Of a DNA stretch of 55,900 nucleotides, positions 27,801 through 36,258 are shown piece by piece. The translations under genes and the position numbers were made by a program. Below the pieces are notes generated by a model that made no database searches, was not told where the DNA came from, and was given only the letters and a program-made list of their open reading frames with translations. Where the stretch lies: positions 1 to 55,900 of the forward strand of contig JACVQJ010000024.1 in assembly GCA_015661075.1 (NCBI GenBank), read 5' to 3'. The DNA comes from Parachlamydiales bacterium. Its GTDB lineage: Bacteria; Chlamydiota; Chlamydiia; Chlamydiales; SM23-39. The first letter of the stretch is position 1. Each line of letters starts with the position of its first letter.

Positions 27801-29343
27801 GGAACTGGGCCAATCCGACCGGATCAAGGGCATTGTCGCAACATTCGTGGCCCTCGTCCTGGTCATCGTCTGCATGCTGACCTATTACCGCTTTTCAGGG
27901 CTTATCGCCACCGCCGCTGTCCTTTTCAACCTGCTGATCATGTGGGCCACGCTGCAAAACCTGCACGCGACGCTCACATTAGCCGGCATTGCCGGCGTCA
28001 TCCTCACAGTCGCGATGGCTGTTGACGCCAACGTGCTCGTATTTGAGCGCTTCAAGGAAGAGTTCGCCATCTCCGGACGGCTGGGCGCCTCCATCCAGGC
28101 GGGCTATAAAAAAGCCTTCAGCGCCATTTTGGACTCTAACGTCACGACCATTATTGCTGCGTTGATTCTGCTCAATTTCGATGCGGGACCGATCAAGGGA
28201 TTTGCAATTACTCTGATTATCGGTATTGCGTCATCGATGTTTACAGCCCTTTTCATGACTAGGACCTACTTTTCATTGTGGATCCGCAATCCGGCTCACA
28301 AAACACTGACGATGATGAACTGGATTCGCTCTTCCTCCATCGATTTTCTCAAAAAAGCCAAGTGGGCGTTTGCTGTGGCTTTTGCGATCATTATCGTGGG
28401 AATGTCTCTCTTTTTTGCCAACCGTTCGACCATTTTCGGAATGGACTTTACCGGCGGTTTTGCCGTGACGATGGAAATCCAGCCGCAGACAGTGGCATCC
28501 GGCCATTATGCCGCCGCTGTCGAAGACGCCTTGATCAAACACGGACTCACTGCGCACGATTTCCAGATCCGCGAATTGAACCCATCGAATCATCTGCGCG
28601 TCTTGTTTTCGACGAGCATGGAACAGAGCGGCAAGCCGTTTTACGATCTCGGCGATGCAGCCAAAGAGGGCAAACACAATCCGCGCGTCCAATGGACGTT
28701 GAAAACCCTCAAGCAAAGTGGGATTTCATTGACCAGGGCCAGTTTGTCGCAAATCGACACGAACTGGACAGCGATGAGCGGACAGATGTCGGAGAGCATG
28801 CGCAATAACGCCTTGATCGGATTAGCTCTCGCCTTCACCTGCATTTTCATTTACCTCGCCATCCGGTTTGAATCGGCCTATGCCGCCAGCGCGATCATTT
28901 GCGTGATCCACGACGTGTTTATTTCGCTCGGTCTGATCGGGATTCTTTATTATTTCGGGGTACCGATCCAGATCGATTTGAATACCGTGGCGGCTCTCAT
29001 GACGATTGTCGGCTATTCGCTCAACGACACCATCATCGTCTTCGACCGGATCCGCGAAGAAGTGCGCCTGATGCGCGGCCAGCCGATCCCGGTGATCGTG
29101 AACCACGCCCTCAATGCGACGCTCAGCCGCACATCGATCACATCGTTGACGACGCTGCTTGTTTTGATGGCGCTCATCGCTTTTGGCGGACCGTCCATTT
29201 TCAGTTTTGCCGCCGTGATGATCATCGGCGTTGTGTTCGGAACGCTATCTTCATGGTTTATCGCAGCTCCTGTCCTGATCTATTTCCAGACCCGGCGGGC
29301 TAAAAATTTTGAAACGGTCGAGGTGATCGAACCCAAGCCGTAA
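24826..29343 (+). CDS. secDF: Fused protein-export subunit SecDF
   Basis: A 1505-residue inner-membrane protein combining SecD and SecF, which use the proton gradient to pull proteins through SecYEG. The first transmembrane helix (WPFVLIFTVIALTIYNILPT) is followed by a long periplasmic region of about 1000 residues. The SecD signature WGLDLSGGKTVQIEL lies near residue 670 and the SecD helices near 1010-1150 (VDANVLVFERFKEE). The SecF half begins near 1175 with FGMDFTGGFAVTMEI and has SLNDTIIVFDRIREE. The fusion and large size match the chlamydial form (CT448). The ATG at 24826 is preferred over a TTG at 24814. Confidence 0.94.
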   Translation: MENQKKWPFVLIFTVIALTIYNILPTIFYYAQPLKSPVAQEEGMKAAVSIADRLNSMEKDSIAWLHSYCDLLRIKPASIAIDKDSPQFIQVQLTKSDDAERLRSTLPRAGSLIPFVPSQLTILPDDRNSKTVMVQRRIPIHFDETSIASSFAFTTRLLDNGALSPTYVDLIIDRAATIAAAAAGTSENALLMQAVLAQPANSDEYLLNLASQIKEIASLFKGNETIQARFCAHLTQGTFKDRSQAISRLISAMDALRDRLKHEKMQLQKKSKEAFLAENGAQTLKNIEKKGSSLASAASFLKKQLAHFQSGHEPLAYKQALDGFRKNATQDPARLLAMDLQTLSPFFGTLAIDCQQSKISLTLQPDIVQLREEWTGVQKDRLEQLLINEMARISRLSDETWTPGAKDFSLALHSLTDAQSFLIFKLAPLAKQQSENISHLLRTHWHPLHPDLLNVHFPIVDSAGYKNLNPLQKKLCLVLYAPASDGAQAPKELKKGSIYVVAKGLDRILAQANRSPNTEAARSLQSDFALLASLLQRNGFLGYPGSSISLTQNFAGDYVFERADAFGNVIAATREDFRAKGSKRFAVLEFSDREQRILTENRIDTCIHEDLLKWRDEYAAAQVSLQPASRFDVPQPTKSVFWNNQSLSFKKLFRGDDRKIIRWGLDLSGGKTVQIELRDQNNRLVTNESDLKQGINELFNRVNKMGVSEVAIRRLGNNIVLDFPGSQAMSASELVKASSMYFHVVNEKFSTAHSQLADVVNRFLQEVWNEAVVMNRKDPQSINMIAWKHLFGDTLDPNAPQPQSDAARILYENGLRLLPPNNPYCCTAVNDSVSKIAIMRGKDFSEWHNQTHPLLFVFCNYALEGSNLSNIRSAYDPSKGNFLSFEVKGSTINPEGQKLNPRDELHAWTNQFSKERIVGTANEAFSHGQGWRMAVVLNDTVISAPTLSSALRDSAMISGNFSQREVNQLASDLKAGSLTFTPHILSEKNVSPELGQSDRIKGIVATFVALVLVIVCMLTYYRFSGLIATAAVLFNLLIMWATLQNLHATLTLAGIAGVILTVAMAVDANVLVFERFKEEFAISGRLGASIQAGYKKAFSAILDSNVTTIIAALILLNFDAGPIKGFAITLIIGIASSMFTALFMTRTYFSLWIRNPAHKTLTMMNWIRSSSIDFLKKAKWAFAVAFAIIIVGMSLFFANRSTIFGMDFTGGFAVTMEIQPQTVASGHYAAAVEDALIKHGLTAHDFQIRELNPSNHLRVLFSTSMEQSGKPFYDLGDAAKEGKHNPRVQWTLKTLKQSGISLTRASLSQIDTNWTAMSGQMSESMRNNALIGLALAFTCIFIYLAIRFESAYAASAIICVIHDVFISLGLIGILYYFGVPIQIDLNTVAALMTIVGYSLNDTIIVFDRIREEVRLMRGQPIPVIVNHALNATLSRTSITSLTTLLVLMALIAFGGPSIFSFAAVMIIGVVFGTLSSWFIAAPVLIYFQTRRAKNFETVEVIEPKP

Positions 29344-29380
29344 TGAATCGAGCCATTCACACGCTCATTAATTTTTTAGG

Positions 29381-29649
29381 AATACACTGAGTTTAAGAGA
29401 ACTGAGACACCGAGGCGCAGAGGAAGAAAAAACGCGAAATACATAAGAGTAAGGGATACAAGCCGCCCATGTTTGCAAATGCATGCATACGAAGCAGCGA
29501 AATTTTCTAAGAAAGAAGGGGACTAATTAACGCCAAGTTTCTAAGCGCCCTTCTTTCTTAGAAAATTTCGCTGCTTCGTATGTAGAGCTTCGCTCAACAT
29601 GGGCGGCCTCAGCGCCTCGGCGTCTCAGTTCTCTTAAACTCAGTGTATT
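29381..29649. repeat. Nested fold-back element A between secDF and recJ
   Basis: Outer arms of 43 bases (29381-29423 and 29607-29649) are inverted copies with about two mismatches. Further in, GCCGCCCATGTT and AACATGGGCGGC pair, and then perfect 35-base arms (29486-29520 and 29548-29582) enclose a 27-base loop. The whole would fold into one long hairpin like a MITE, without any coding capacity. Confidence 0.8.
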
Positions 29650-29656
29650 TCTCTAA

Positions 29657-29855
29657 TAACCCAAGTTCAACGATGTAGTGTCGAATCTTTAAACACCTCT
29701 CGTAGGCTCTTTTCAAGTTGTAGTGTCGAATCCGGCGTATTCAAGCCTGTCTTCGACAAATCCGGCGTATTCAAGCCTGTCTTCGACACTACAACTTGAA
29801 AATAACCAACGAGATGCGTTAAATATTTCGACCCTCAATCGTTGAACTTGGGTTA
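29657..29855. repeat. Fold-back element B with a 30-base tandem duplication
   Basis: Outer arms 29657-29674 and 29838-29855 are perfect 18-base inverted repeats (TAACCCAAGTTCAACGAT). Inner arms TTTCAAGTTGTAGTGTCGAA and complement also pair. The loop holds two exact 30-base tandem copies (29729-29758, 29759-29788) beginning AATCCGGCGTATTCAAG. Element B starts 7 bases after element A ends. Confidence 0.8.
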
Positions 29856-30001
29856 ATGCTTTCACATAATCTGCGAAGCCGATTTTTCGCGGCTCCCGCT
29901 TCCAGCGGGAGCCGGTGGCTAATAAATTGTTTTCTAGTCGGCAAAATGAATGGGCTGTATAAGTTAGCATAGAGAAATATGAACCATGAAGAAGAAGCCC
30001 A

Positions 30002-31768
30002 GTGTCCACCTATGAGCCGCTATGGATTTATCCTCCTCAAAATCCTGAGTTGACCAAGGCGATTATCGCCGAGTTCAACATCCATCCCGTCACGGCGCAA
30101 ATTCTCGTGTCGCGCGGGTATAAAACGTTGGAGGAAATCCACGAATTTCTGTATGCGAAATTGCCGAATCTGCACGATCCGGATTTATTTCCCGAAATCG
30201 ACAATGCTGTCGAGCGCGTCCTTGCTGCAATGAAGCGCAATGAAGCGATCTTGATCTATGGCGACAACGATGTCGACGGAATTACCGCCGCTGCTCTTTT
30301 GACTGAATTTCTCAAAACGGTCGGCGCAAAAGTTTTTTTCTACGTGCCCAATCGCAACACATTAAAAAAATATCTAATCGGCGACGCGCTGGAATGCTCT
30401 TTGAAAAACAATTGCAAGCTGCTCATTACGGTCGATTGCGGGATCACGGCCGCCAAAGAAATCGAGGAGGTCGTCAGCCACGGCATCGATGTGATCGTCA
30501 CAGACCACCATGAGCCGACATCCAAAATCCCCCATTGCATCGCTACTCTGAATCCCAAGCTGATCAATAGCACCTATCCGAATCGCGATCTCACCGGTGT
30601 CGGCGTGGCATTCAAATTGGCGCATGCCCTCACGAACCGACTGATCGAGCTGGAATTGATCAGCCCCACCAAAATTGATTTGAAAAACTATCTGGATTTA
30701 GTGGCTCTCGGAACAATCGCCGACATGGGCGCTCTGAGGGGAGAAAACCGCATTCTTGTCCGATATGGGCTCAAACAGATGCGGCGCCAGAAACGCGTGG
30801 GGCTAATGAAACTGTTTCAGGTCAGCGACATTCAGCCGGCCGATATTACGCCGATCGATATCGCTTCCAAAGTGGCGCCGCGATTAAACAGTCTGGGAAG
30901 GATCGCCGACCCGATCAAAGGCGTTGAACTGCTGCTCATCCGCGATCCCGACGACGCAGAAAGGTTGGCGCAGGAACTGGATCTGTTCAACATTGAGCGG
31001 CAGAAAATCGAGCGCGAAGCCTCGGAAAATGTCGATGCCTTTTTGGCCAGCCATCCAGAAATGCTGGAAGATCGGGCGATCATTCTCCATTCCGATCAAT
31101 GGCATCCGGGCATCATCGCCATCATCTCCGCGCGCATCTCCAAACAATACAACCGCCCGACGATCATTATTTCGATCGAAAACGGAATCGGCAAGGGCTC
31201 CATCCGGACAATCCCGGAATTTCCTCTATTGCCCGTCCTCAAGGAAAATGCCGATCTTCTGATCAACTATGGCGGACACGACTTCGCAGCCGGGATGACG
31301 ATCAAGGAAGAAGATATTCCCGCTTTTAAAAAAAGATTCCTCGCGGCAGCCAACAACCGATTGCATCATCAGGACGTCGTCACCAAGCTCTTCATCGATG
31401 CGAAAGTCGCCTTCAAAGATCTGACTTTCGATTTTATGGAATCGCTCAGCCTCATGGAGCCCTTCGGCAACGAGAACCCGCCCCCCATTCTCTATTGCGA
31501 CGCCACCCAGATTTGGCCGCCCAAGGTCGTTGGAAAGATTCATTTAAAGCTATTTCTCGAGCAGGGTGATCGGATGTTGGAAGGGATTGGGTTTAGTCTG
31601 GCGGAGCGCAAAAATCAAATCCGTCGGAAAAACGTGCTTCTGCGGATTGCTTTTACTCCGCAAGTCAATCTTTTTATGAATAAAGCCAGCATTCAATTGC
31701 TGATCAAAGATTTCAAAATTTCTGATGAAATCGAAGCCATTCCCACGTCGGCGGGAACGGCTCCATAA
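30002..31768 (+). CDS. recJ: Single-stranded-DNA-specific exonuclease RecJ
   Basis: A 5'-3' ssDNA exonuclease of recombination and mismatch repair, 588 residues, DHH phosphoesterase family. Motifs: IYGDNDVDGITAAALL (DHH motif I), TVDCGITAAKEI, VIVTDHHEP (DHH), LTGVGVAFKLAHAL and LVALGTIADM. In the DHHA1 domain are SARISKQYNRPTIII and NYGGHDFAAGMTI, and a C-terminal OB-like part follows (NPPPILYCDATQIWPPKVVG). The start is the GTG at 30002 after GAAGAAG. It equals CT447, between secDF and euo as in Chlamydiaceae. Confidence 0.94.
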   Translation: MSTYEPLWIYPPQNPELTKAIIAEFNIHPVTAQILVSRGYKTLEEIHEFLYAKLPNLHDPDLFPEIDNAVERVLAAMKRNEAILIYGDNDVDGITAAALLTEFLKTVGAKVFFYVPNRNTLKKYLIGDALECSLKNNCKLLITVDCGITAAKEIEEVVSHGIDVIVTDHHEPTSKIPHCIATLNPKLINSTYPNRDLTGVGVAFKLAHALTNRLIELELISPTKIDLKNYLDLVALGTIADMGALRGENRILVRYGLKQMRRQKRVGLMKLFQVSDIQPADITPIDIASKVAPRLNSLGRIADPIKGVELLLIRDPDDAERLAQELDLFNIERQKIEREASENVDAFLASHPEMLEDRAIILHSDQWHPGIIAIISARISKQYNRPTIIISIENGIGKGSIRTIPEFPLLPVLKENADLLINYGGHDFAAGMTIKEEDIPAFKKRFLAAANNRLHHQDVVTKLFIDAKVAFKDLTFDFMESLSLMEPFGNENPPPILYCDATQIWPPKVVGKIHLKLFLEQGDRMLEGIGFSLAERKNQIRRKNVLLRIAFTPQVNLFMNKASIQLLIKDFKISDEIEAIPTSAGTAP

Positions 31769-31770
31769 AA

Positions 31771-32211
31771 TTATCCGACTTTTGGTCTCTTATTGAGATA
31801 ATTCTCTTGGTAAAGCTTGATGTCTTCAATATGAATGACCCAAGCTGCGCCCTTGCGAATCGCCTTCAATAAACCTACGCGCGTTGCATAATAAATTTTC
31901 TGCGAAGGCACATTTAATAGCTTGGCCGCCTGATTGACTGAAAAAAATCCCAACAGATTATCAAACAGCAATTCGCCATTAAATATTGATTTGGTACGAG
32001 AATATTTATTTTGGCGGTACTCGGCCAGATCGTCCAAATGGATCGTCCAACGAGTCGCATCTTTCGATGCTTTTAATTTTTTTTGTTTAATCGCCACATA
32101 AATTGCCTGGCGAGTCACATTATTGATACGAGCCGCCTCAGTAATTGACACAACCTTATCCATTTCATTGGTTGGCTCATCACGGCGGGTCAAAATATAT
32201 TCGTTGTCCAT
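31771..32211 (-). CDS. euo: Euo, developmental (late-gene) transcriptional repressor
   Basis: A 146-residue DNA-binding protein with two helix-turn-helix modules of the excisionase/MerR-like type: VSITEAARINNVTRQAIYVAIKQKKLKASKDATRW near residues 22-55 and FSVNQAAKLLNVPSQKIYYATRVGLLKAIRKGAAW near 90-125. In Chlamydia Euo (CT446) is made early and represses late genes until reticulate bodies turn into elementary bodies. The gene lies tail-to-tail with recJ, as in CT446-CT447. The ATG follows GGAAAGG. It is a phylum-specific marker for the organism. Confidence 0.93.
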   Translation of the reverse strand: MDNEYILTRRDEPTNEMDKVVSITEAARINNVTRQAIYVAIKQKKLKASKDATRWTIHLDDLAEYRQNKYSRTKSIFNGELLFDNLLGFFSVNQAAKLLNVPSQKIYYATRVGLLKAIRKGAAWVIHIEDIKLYQENYLNKRPKVG

Positions 32212-32557
32212 ACTACCTTTCCTCCATAAATTAACATTAACTTAGTTGCTAATCATTATTATTATATCAAACACGTAAATTTATTAACACCATAAAATTC
32301 ACTTTTTGTTTACTTATGAGTCTAATTTTGATGTGTTTGTAACAAATTATTTTATAACAAGCATTTTAGCCACCTACCAAGCTTGTTAATTTGTTTATTA
32401 GCAGCCGTTTACATGATGAATCGACTTGCCCCGCCGCACACAAACATTCGCTATCCACATTTTTAGCTCGATCTACAGGGCCTCTTTTCGCTATATTCAA
32501 TGTATTGTTAGGACCTAAACCATAAACATTTAACTATTAGCCGTCTGCGAGGCATTC
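32212..32557. promoter_or_regulatory. AT-rich divergent control region between euo and tsp
   Basis: 346 bases without a gene. On the minus strand a TATAAT (32266-32261) lies about 50 bases before the euo ATG, with only a weak -35. Many TAA/TTA tracts and the TTATTATTATAT stretch make the region far more AT-rich than its flanks. The tsp message must start here too, but no clear plus-strand promoter stands out. Confidence 0.5.
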
Positions 32558-34507
32558 ATGCATCGTTTGTTATTTCTTTGTCTCTTTGTGATACTGGCCC
32601 TGACCGCTGAATCCAAAGCGCCGCTGCTCGCTCCGCGCGATGTTAAAGCGAAAATGGAAGAAATCCTGAAGGCTCATGCAGCCTATAAAAAACTCACGCC
32701 TGAACTGGTAGAAAGGGTTTTAAAGAATTATATTAATGAACTGGATCCAACGAAGGGCTACTTCCTGCAGCAGGAAATTGCCCCATGGGAGCATCCTTCG
32801 GAGGTTCTGATCCAAACAGTCCTCGATGGATTCAACAAAGCCGATTATTCCCAGTTTGAACATATTTATTCCGTATTGGAGCAGGCGATTATTCGGCGCA
32901 ACGCCATCGAGTCGGAAATCGAACAACAGACCCTGCCTGCGGGCGTGAAAAGCGAAGAGTTCAAAGAGATCGAGTTTGCCAAGACGCGGGACGAACTCGC
33001 CGTCCGCTGCCTGCGCATCAAATCGCTCCAATCCGAAATCGCCCAAAAGCTCAATGAAGAAACCCATAATATTTTTTTGCAGCGCATACAAAAACGGCGG
33101 CTGAACCGCGAAAGCGAATTGCTCGCAGCAGCAGAAGAGCGGCAAAAAATGATTCTCTCTTTCGTCATGAAAGCGACGACCGAGGCGCTGGATTCCCACA
33201 CAAACTATTTTACTCCCAGCGAAGCGGGACAGTTCATGATCCAGGTGCAGCAGCGCCTTTTTGGGATCGGCGCCCAATTGCGCGATAATCTCGATGGCTT
33301 TTCCGTCATGCGCATCCTGGAAAACAGCCCGGCCAGCCAAAGCAGCAAGCTCAAAATCAACGACAAAATCATCGCCGTCAACCACGAACCGATCATCGGC
33401 CTCGATATCACCGAAGCTGTTGACCTCATCCGCGGGGAAAAAGGCACACCGGTTGTATTAACAATATTGCGCGAAAGCGGCCGCGATACGCGGGTGAGCG
33501 AAAAAATCGAGGTGGAGCTGATCCGCAATGAGGTTGTTCTCGATGAAAGCCGGCTGGAAACCCATTTAGAGCCCTTTGGCGACGGCGTCATTGCCCACTT
33601 GCGCCTCTTTTCATTCTACCAGGACCCCAAAAGCTCTTCGGCCGGCGATATTCGCAAAGCCCTTGAAACGATCAAAAAAGAGCACAAACTCGAAGGAGTG
33701 ATCCTGGATTTGCGCAGCAACGCCGGGGGGCTGCTTCCTCAGGCCGTGTCCGTGACGGGGCTCTTTATCAACAAAGGGATCGTCGTTTCCATCAAAGACA
33801 GTTCGCAAAAACTGCAGCATCTGAGAGAGATCGAGGGGCGGCCCGTATGGGACGGCCCGCTGGCCGTGCTGGTAAACCGCGCCAGTGCATCGGCGGCCGA
33901 AATCGTCGCGCAAACTCTGCAAGACTACGGTCGCGCCATCATCATGGGCGACAACCATACGTTTGGCAAAGGGACTTTTCAAACATTTACGTTGGATCCC
34001 ATCAACAACCCCAAGGTCAATCCGCAGGGTGAATATAAAGTGACTCGGGGCCGCTACTATACGGTTTCGGGAAAAAGCCCGCAGCTCGTCGGCGTCAGCT
34101 CCGACATCGTCATCCCGGGCATTCTTTCCTATCTCGATATCGGAGAAAAATTCGAAAAATTTCCTTTGGCCAATGATGAAATCGAACCCCACTTCGAGGA
34201 CGATCTGGCCGATATTTCTCCCATGCTCCGCCTGCAGCTCGGCCCTATGTACCGCTTCAATCTGCAGCAAAAGCTGACGACCTACTCATCGTTTATGGAA
34301 ACCCTGCGATCGAACTCCCAGATCCGCATCGAAGCCAACAAGAACTATCAAAATTTCCTGTCAGATCTGAAAAACAAGAATTTTGACTCGGAGCCCATTG
34401 AATTTTTCGGCCATAGCGATTTGCAGCAAACGGAAGCCTACAACGTCGTCAAGGATTTAATTTTTTTGATGAGCCTGCAATCGAAAAGCTTCAAAGAAGC
34501 GAGTTAA
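32558..34507 (+). CDS. tsp: Tail-specific (C-terminal processing) protease, peptidase S41
   Basis: A 649-residue periplasmic serine protease with signal peptide MHRLLFLCLFVILALTAES. The order is an N-terminal helical region, a PDZ domain near residues 225-315 (GIGAQLRDNLDGFSVMRILENSPA) and the S41 domain. Catalytic residues align with E. coli Tsp as Ser445 (in RASASAAEI), Asp456 and Lys471 (in FGKGTFQ). A C-terminal DUF3340-like helical part follows. The Chlamydia homologue CT441 is an S41 protease with PDZ domain. It is distinct from the secreted CPAF, which lacks this layout. Confidence 0.92.
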   Translation: MHRLLFLCLFVILALTAESKAPLLAPRDVKAKMEEILKAHAAYKKLTPELVERVLKNYINELDPTKGYFLQQEIAPWEHPSEVLIQTVLDGFNKADYSQFEHIYSVLEQAIIRRNAIESEIEQQTLPAGVKSEEFKEIEFAKTRDELAVRCLRIKSLQSEIAQKLNEETHNIFLQRIQKRRLNRESELLAAAEERQKMILSFVMKATTEALDSHTNYFTPSEAGQFMIQVQQRLFGIGAQLRDNLDGFSVMRILENSPASQSSKLKINDKIIAVNHEPIIGLDITEAVDLIRGEKGTPVVLTILRESGRDTRVSEKIEVELIRNEVVLDESRLETHLEPFGDGVIAHLRLFSFYQDPKSSSAGDIRKALETIKKEHKLEGVILDLRSNAGGLLPQAVSVTGLFINKGIVVSIKDSSQKLQHLREIEGRPVWDGPLAVLVNRASASAAEIVAQTLQDYGRAIIMGDNHTFGKGTFQTFTLDPINNPKVNPQGEYKVTRGRYYTVSGKSPQLVGVSSDIVIPGILSYLDIGEKFEKFPLANDEIEPHFEDDLADISPMLRLQLGPMYRFNLQQKLTTYSSFMETLRSNSQIRIEANKNYQNFLSDLKNKNFDSEPIEFFGHSDLQQTEAYNVVKDLIFLMSLQSKSFKEAS

Positions 34508-34561
34508 TGAAACTTATTCTCATCCCCATTAATATACCGCATATAACAGTCAGGTAAATGC

Positions 34562-36070
34562 ATGTCAGTACGCGTTCGCATTGCTCCATCTCCCACTGGC
34601 GATCCCCATGTAGGAACCGCTTATATTGGCCTCTTCAATTTGATCTTTGCCCGCCATTTTAAGGGCCAGTTCATCTTGCGGATCGAAGATACGGACCAAT
34701 CCAGAAGCCGGCCGGACTACGAAGAGAACATCTACCGCGCCCTGCGCTGGTGCGGCCTCGAATGGGACGAGGGACCGGATATCGGCGGCCCTTATGGACC
34801 GTACCGCCAATCGGAAAGAACAAAAATTTATCAAGAGCATGCGAAAATTCTTTTGGAAAGGGGCACCGCCTATAAATGCTTCGCCACGCCCGAAGAGCTC
34901 GCTGAAATGCGCGAAACAGCTGCTAAACAGGGCCTCCATGTCGGCTACGATCGTCGATACCGCGACCTCAGCCCGGACGAAGTAAGAAAAAGAGAGGCGG
35001 CCGGACAGCCCTTTGTGATCCGCCTCAAAACGCCAACAACCGGCGAGTGTGTATTTGAAGATGCGATCAAAGGCCGCATTACCTGTCCCTGGGCCGACGT
35101 CGATGATCAGATTCTTTTAAAATCCGACGGATTTCCCACCTATCACCTCGCCCACATCGTCGATGACCACTTAATGAAGATCACTCATGTAATGCGCGGC
35201 GATGAGTGGATGACCTCTACGCCCAAGCATATATGCGTGTATGATGCGTTCGGCTGGAAACCGCCCGTTTTTATGCATATGCCGCTGTTACTGGGAAAAG
35301 ACGGAAAAAAACTGTCGAAGCGCAAAAACCCCACATCGATCTTCTATTTTCGCGACAGCGGTTTTCTGCCCGAGGCGTTGATGAACTTTCTCACGCTCAT
35401 GGGCTACAGCATGCCCGATAACCGGGAAAAATATTCAATCGCTGACATTATCGCCCAGTTTGATCCGAAGCGGATCGGCACATCCGGCGCCTTTTTCGAC
35501 ACGCAAAAACTGGAATGGCTCAACCAAAAGTACATCATCGAATCCATCCCGCAAAACCAGCTATGGGATCGAATCGAACAGTGGAGCTACCAGCGCGAAT
35601 TCATGCAGCGCCTGATGCCGCTCGTCCACATGCGCCTGAAGACATTCGGCGACTTTATGCAGCTATGCGACTTCTTTTTTATCAACGATCTGCAACTTAC
35701 ACCAGAATTATTGCTGCCGAAAAACACTAGCGCGGAAACAGCGAGTGCGCTGTTGCAGTGCCTCATTTGGAGTCTGGACGAGCGAGAAGACTGGACCGGG
35801 CCGTCACTTGAACAAGCCTCCCATGAAGTTGCCGACTGTTTTGGACTGCAGCATAAAAAAGTACTGATGCCGCTGCTATTCGCCACGATTATGGGAAAAG
35901 ACCATGGGCCTTCCCTCTATGAATCAGTGACGATTCTCGGCAAAGACCGCACGCGCGTGCGCTTGCTGCAAGCGATTGAAACGCTAGGCTCTATCTCCAA
36001 TAAAAAGGCGGATCATCTCAAAAAAAGCTGGCAAAAACGCGACTGCAAGGATTATTCGGCTTCTAGATGA
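34562..36070 (+). CDS. gltX: Glutamyl-tRNA synthetase
   Basis: Class I synthetase of 502 residues that charges tRNA-Glu (and, where GatCAB is present, tRNA-Gln). The N terminus VRVRIAPSPTGDPHVGTAYIG contains the HIGH-type PHVGT. The KMSKS-type sequence is KLSKRKNP near residue 258, and the all-helical anticodon-binding half follows. It equals CT445. It follows tsp by 54 bases and overlaps the convergent lipoprotein gene by 19 bases. Confidence 0.95.
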   Translation: MSVRVRIAPSPTGDPHVGTAYIGLFNLIFARHFKGQFILRIEDTDQSRSRPDYEENIYRALRWCGLEWDEGPDIGGPYGPYRQSERTKIYQEHAKILLERGTAYKCFATPEELAEMRETAAKQGLHVGYDRRYRDLSPDEVRKREAAGQPFVIRLKTPTTGECVFEDAIKGRITCPWADVDDQILLKSDGFPTYHLAHIVDDHLMKITHVMRGDEWMTSTPKHICVYDAFGWKPPVFMHMPLLLGKDGKKLSKRKNPTSIFYFRDSGFLPEALMNFLTLMGYSMPDNREKYSIADIIAQFDPKRIGTSGAFFDTQKLEWLNQKYIIESIPQNQLWDRIEQWSYQREFMQRLMPLVHMRLKTFGDFMQLCDFFFINDLQLTPELLLPKNTSAETASALLQCLIWSLDEREDWTGPSLEQASHEVADCFGLQHKKVLMPLLFATIMGKDHGPSLYESVTILGKDRTRVRLLQAIETLGSISNKKADHLKKSWQKRDCKDYSASR

Positions 36071-36201
36071 GACTCGTCGGCATCTACAGACAACTCTGGC
36101 GTCTGGGACTGCGAAATGATATAAGGCCGATTGACGGGGTCGTTATTGGTGCAACCATTGAATAGGACCCATAAAAGAACAAACAAAGCGGCTTTTTGCA
36201 T
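36052..36201 (-). CDS. Small lipoprotein, 49 residues
   Basis: The frame MQKAALFVLLWVLFNGC has a short signal sequence with lipobox FNGC (Cys17). The mature part of about 33 residues is polar and acidic with no further Cys. The start at 36201 follows AGGGATG. In Chlamydiaceae the gene next to gltX is omcA (CT444), a small Cys-rich lipoprotein of the disulfide-linked outer envelope. This one has the same place and size class but lacks the cysteines, so equivalence is only positional. It overlaps the 3' end of gltX and starts close to the divergent reductase gene. Confidence 0.65.
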   Translation of the reverse strand: MQKAALFVLLWVLFNGCTNNDPVNRPYIISQSQTPELSVDADESHLEAE

Positions 36202-36258
36202 GAGACATCCCTTTTTATTACAATGTATCTCCTTAACCCTGTTCTGTCCACTGAAAAT

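Noticed and set aside
29713-30009. 98-codon minus-strand ORF covering the tandem 30-base repeat
   Set aside because: Lies mostly in fold-back element B, has a repeated tail caused by the tandem copies and no ribosome-binding site.
32720-33385. 221-codon minus-strand ORF
   Set aside because: Antisense shadow of tsp, whose catalytic residues and PDZ domain are clear.
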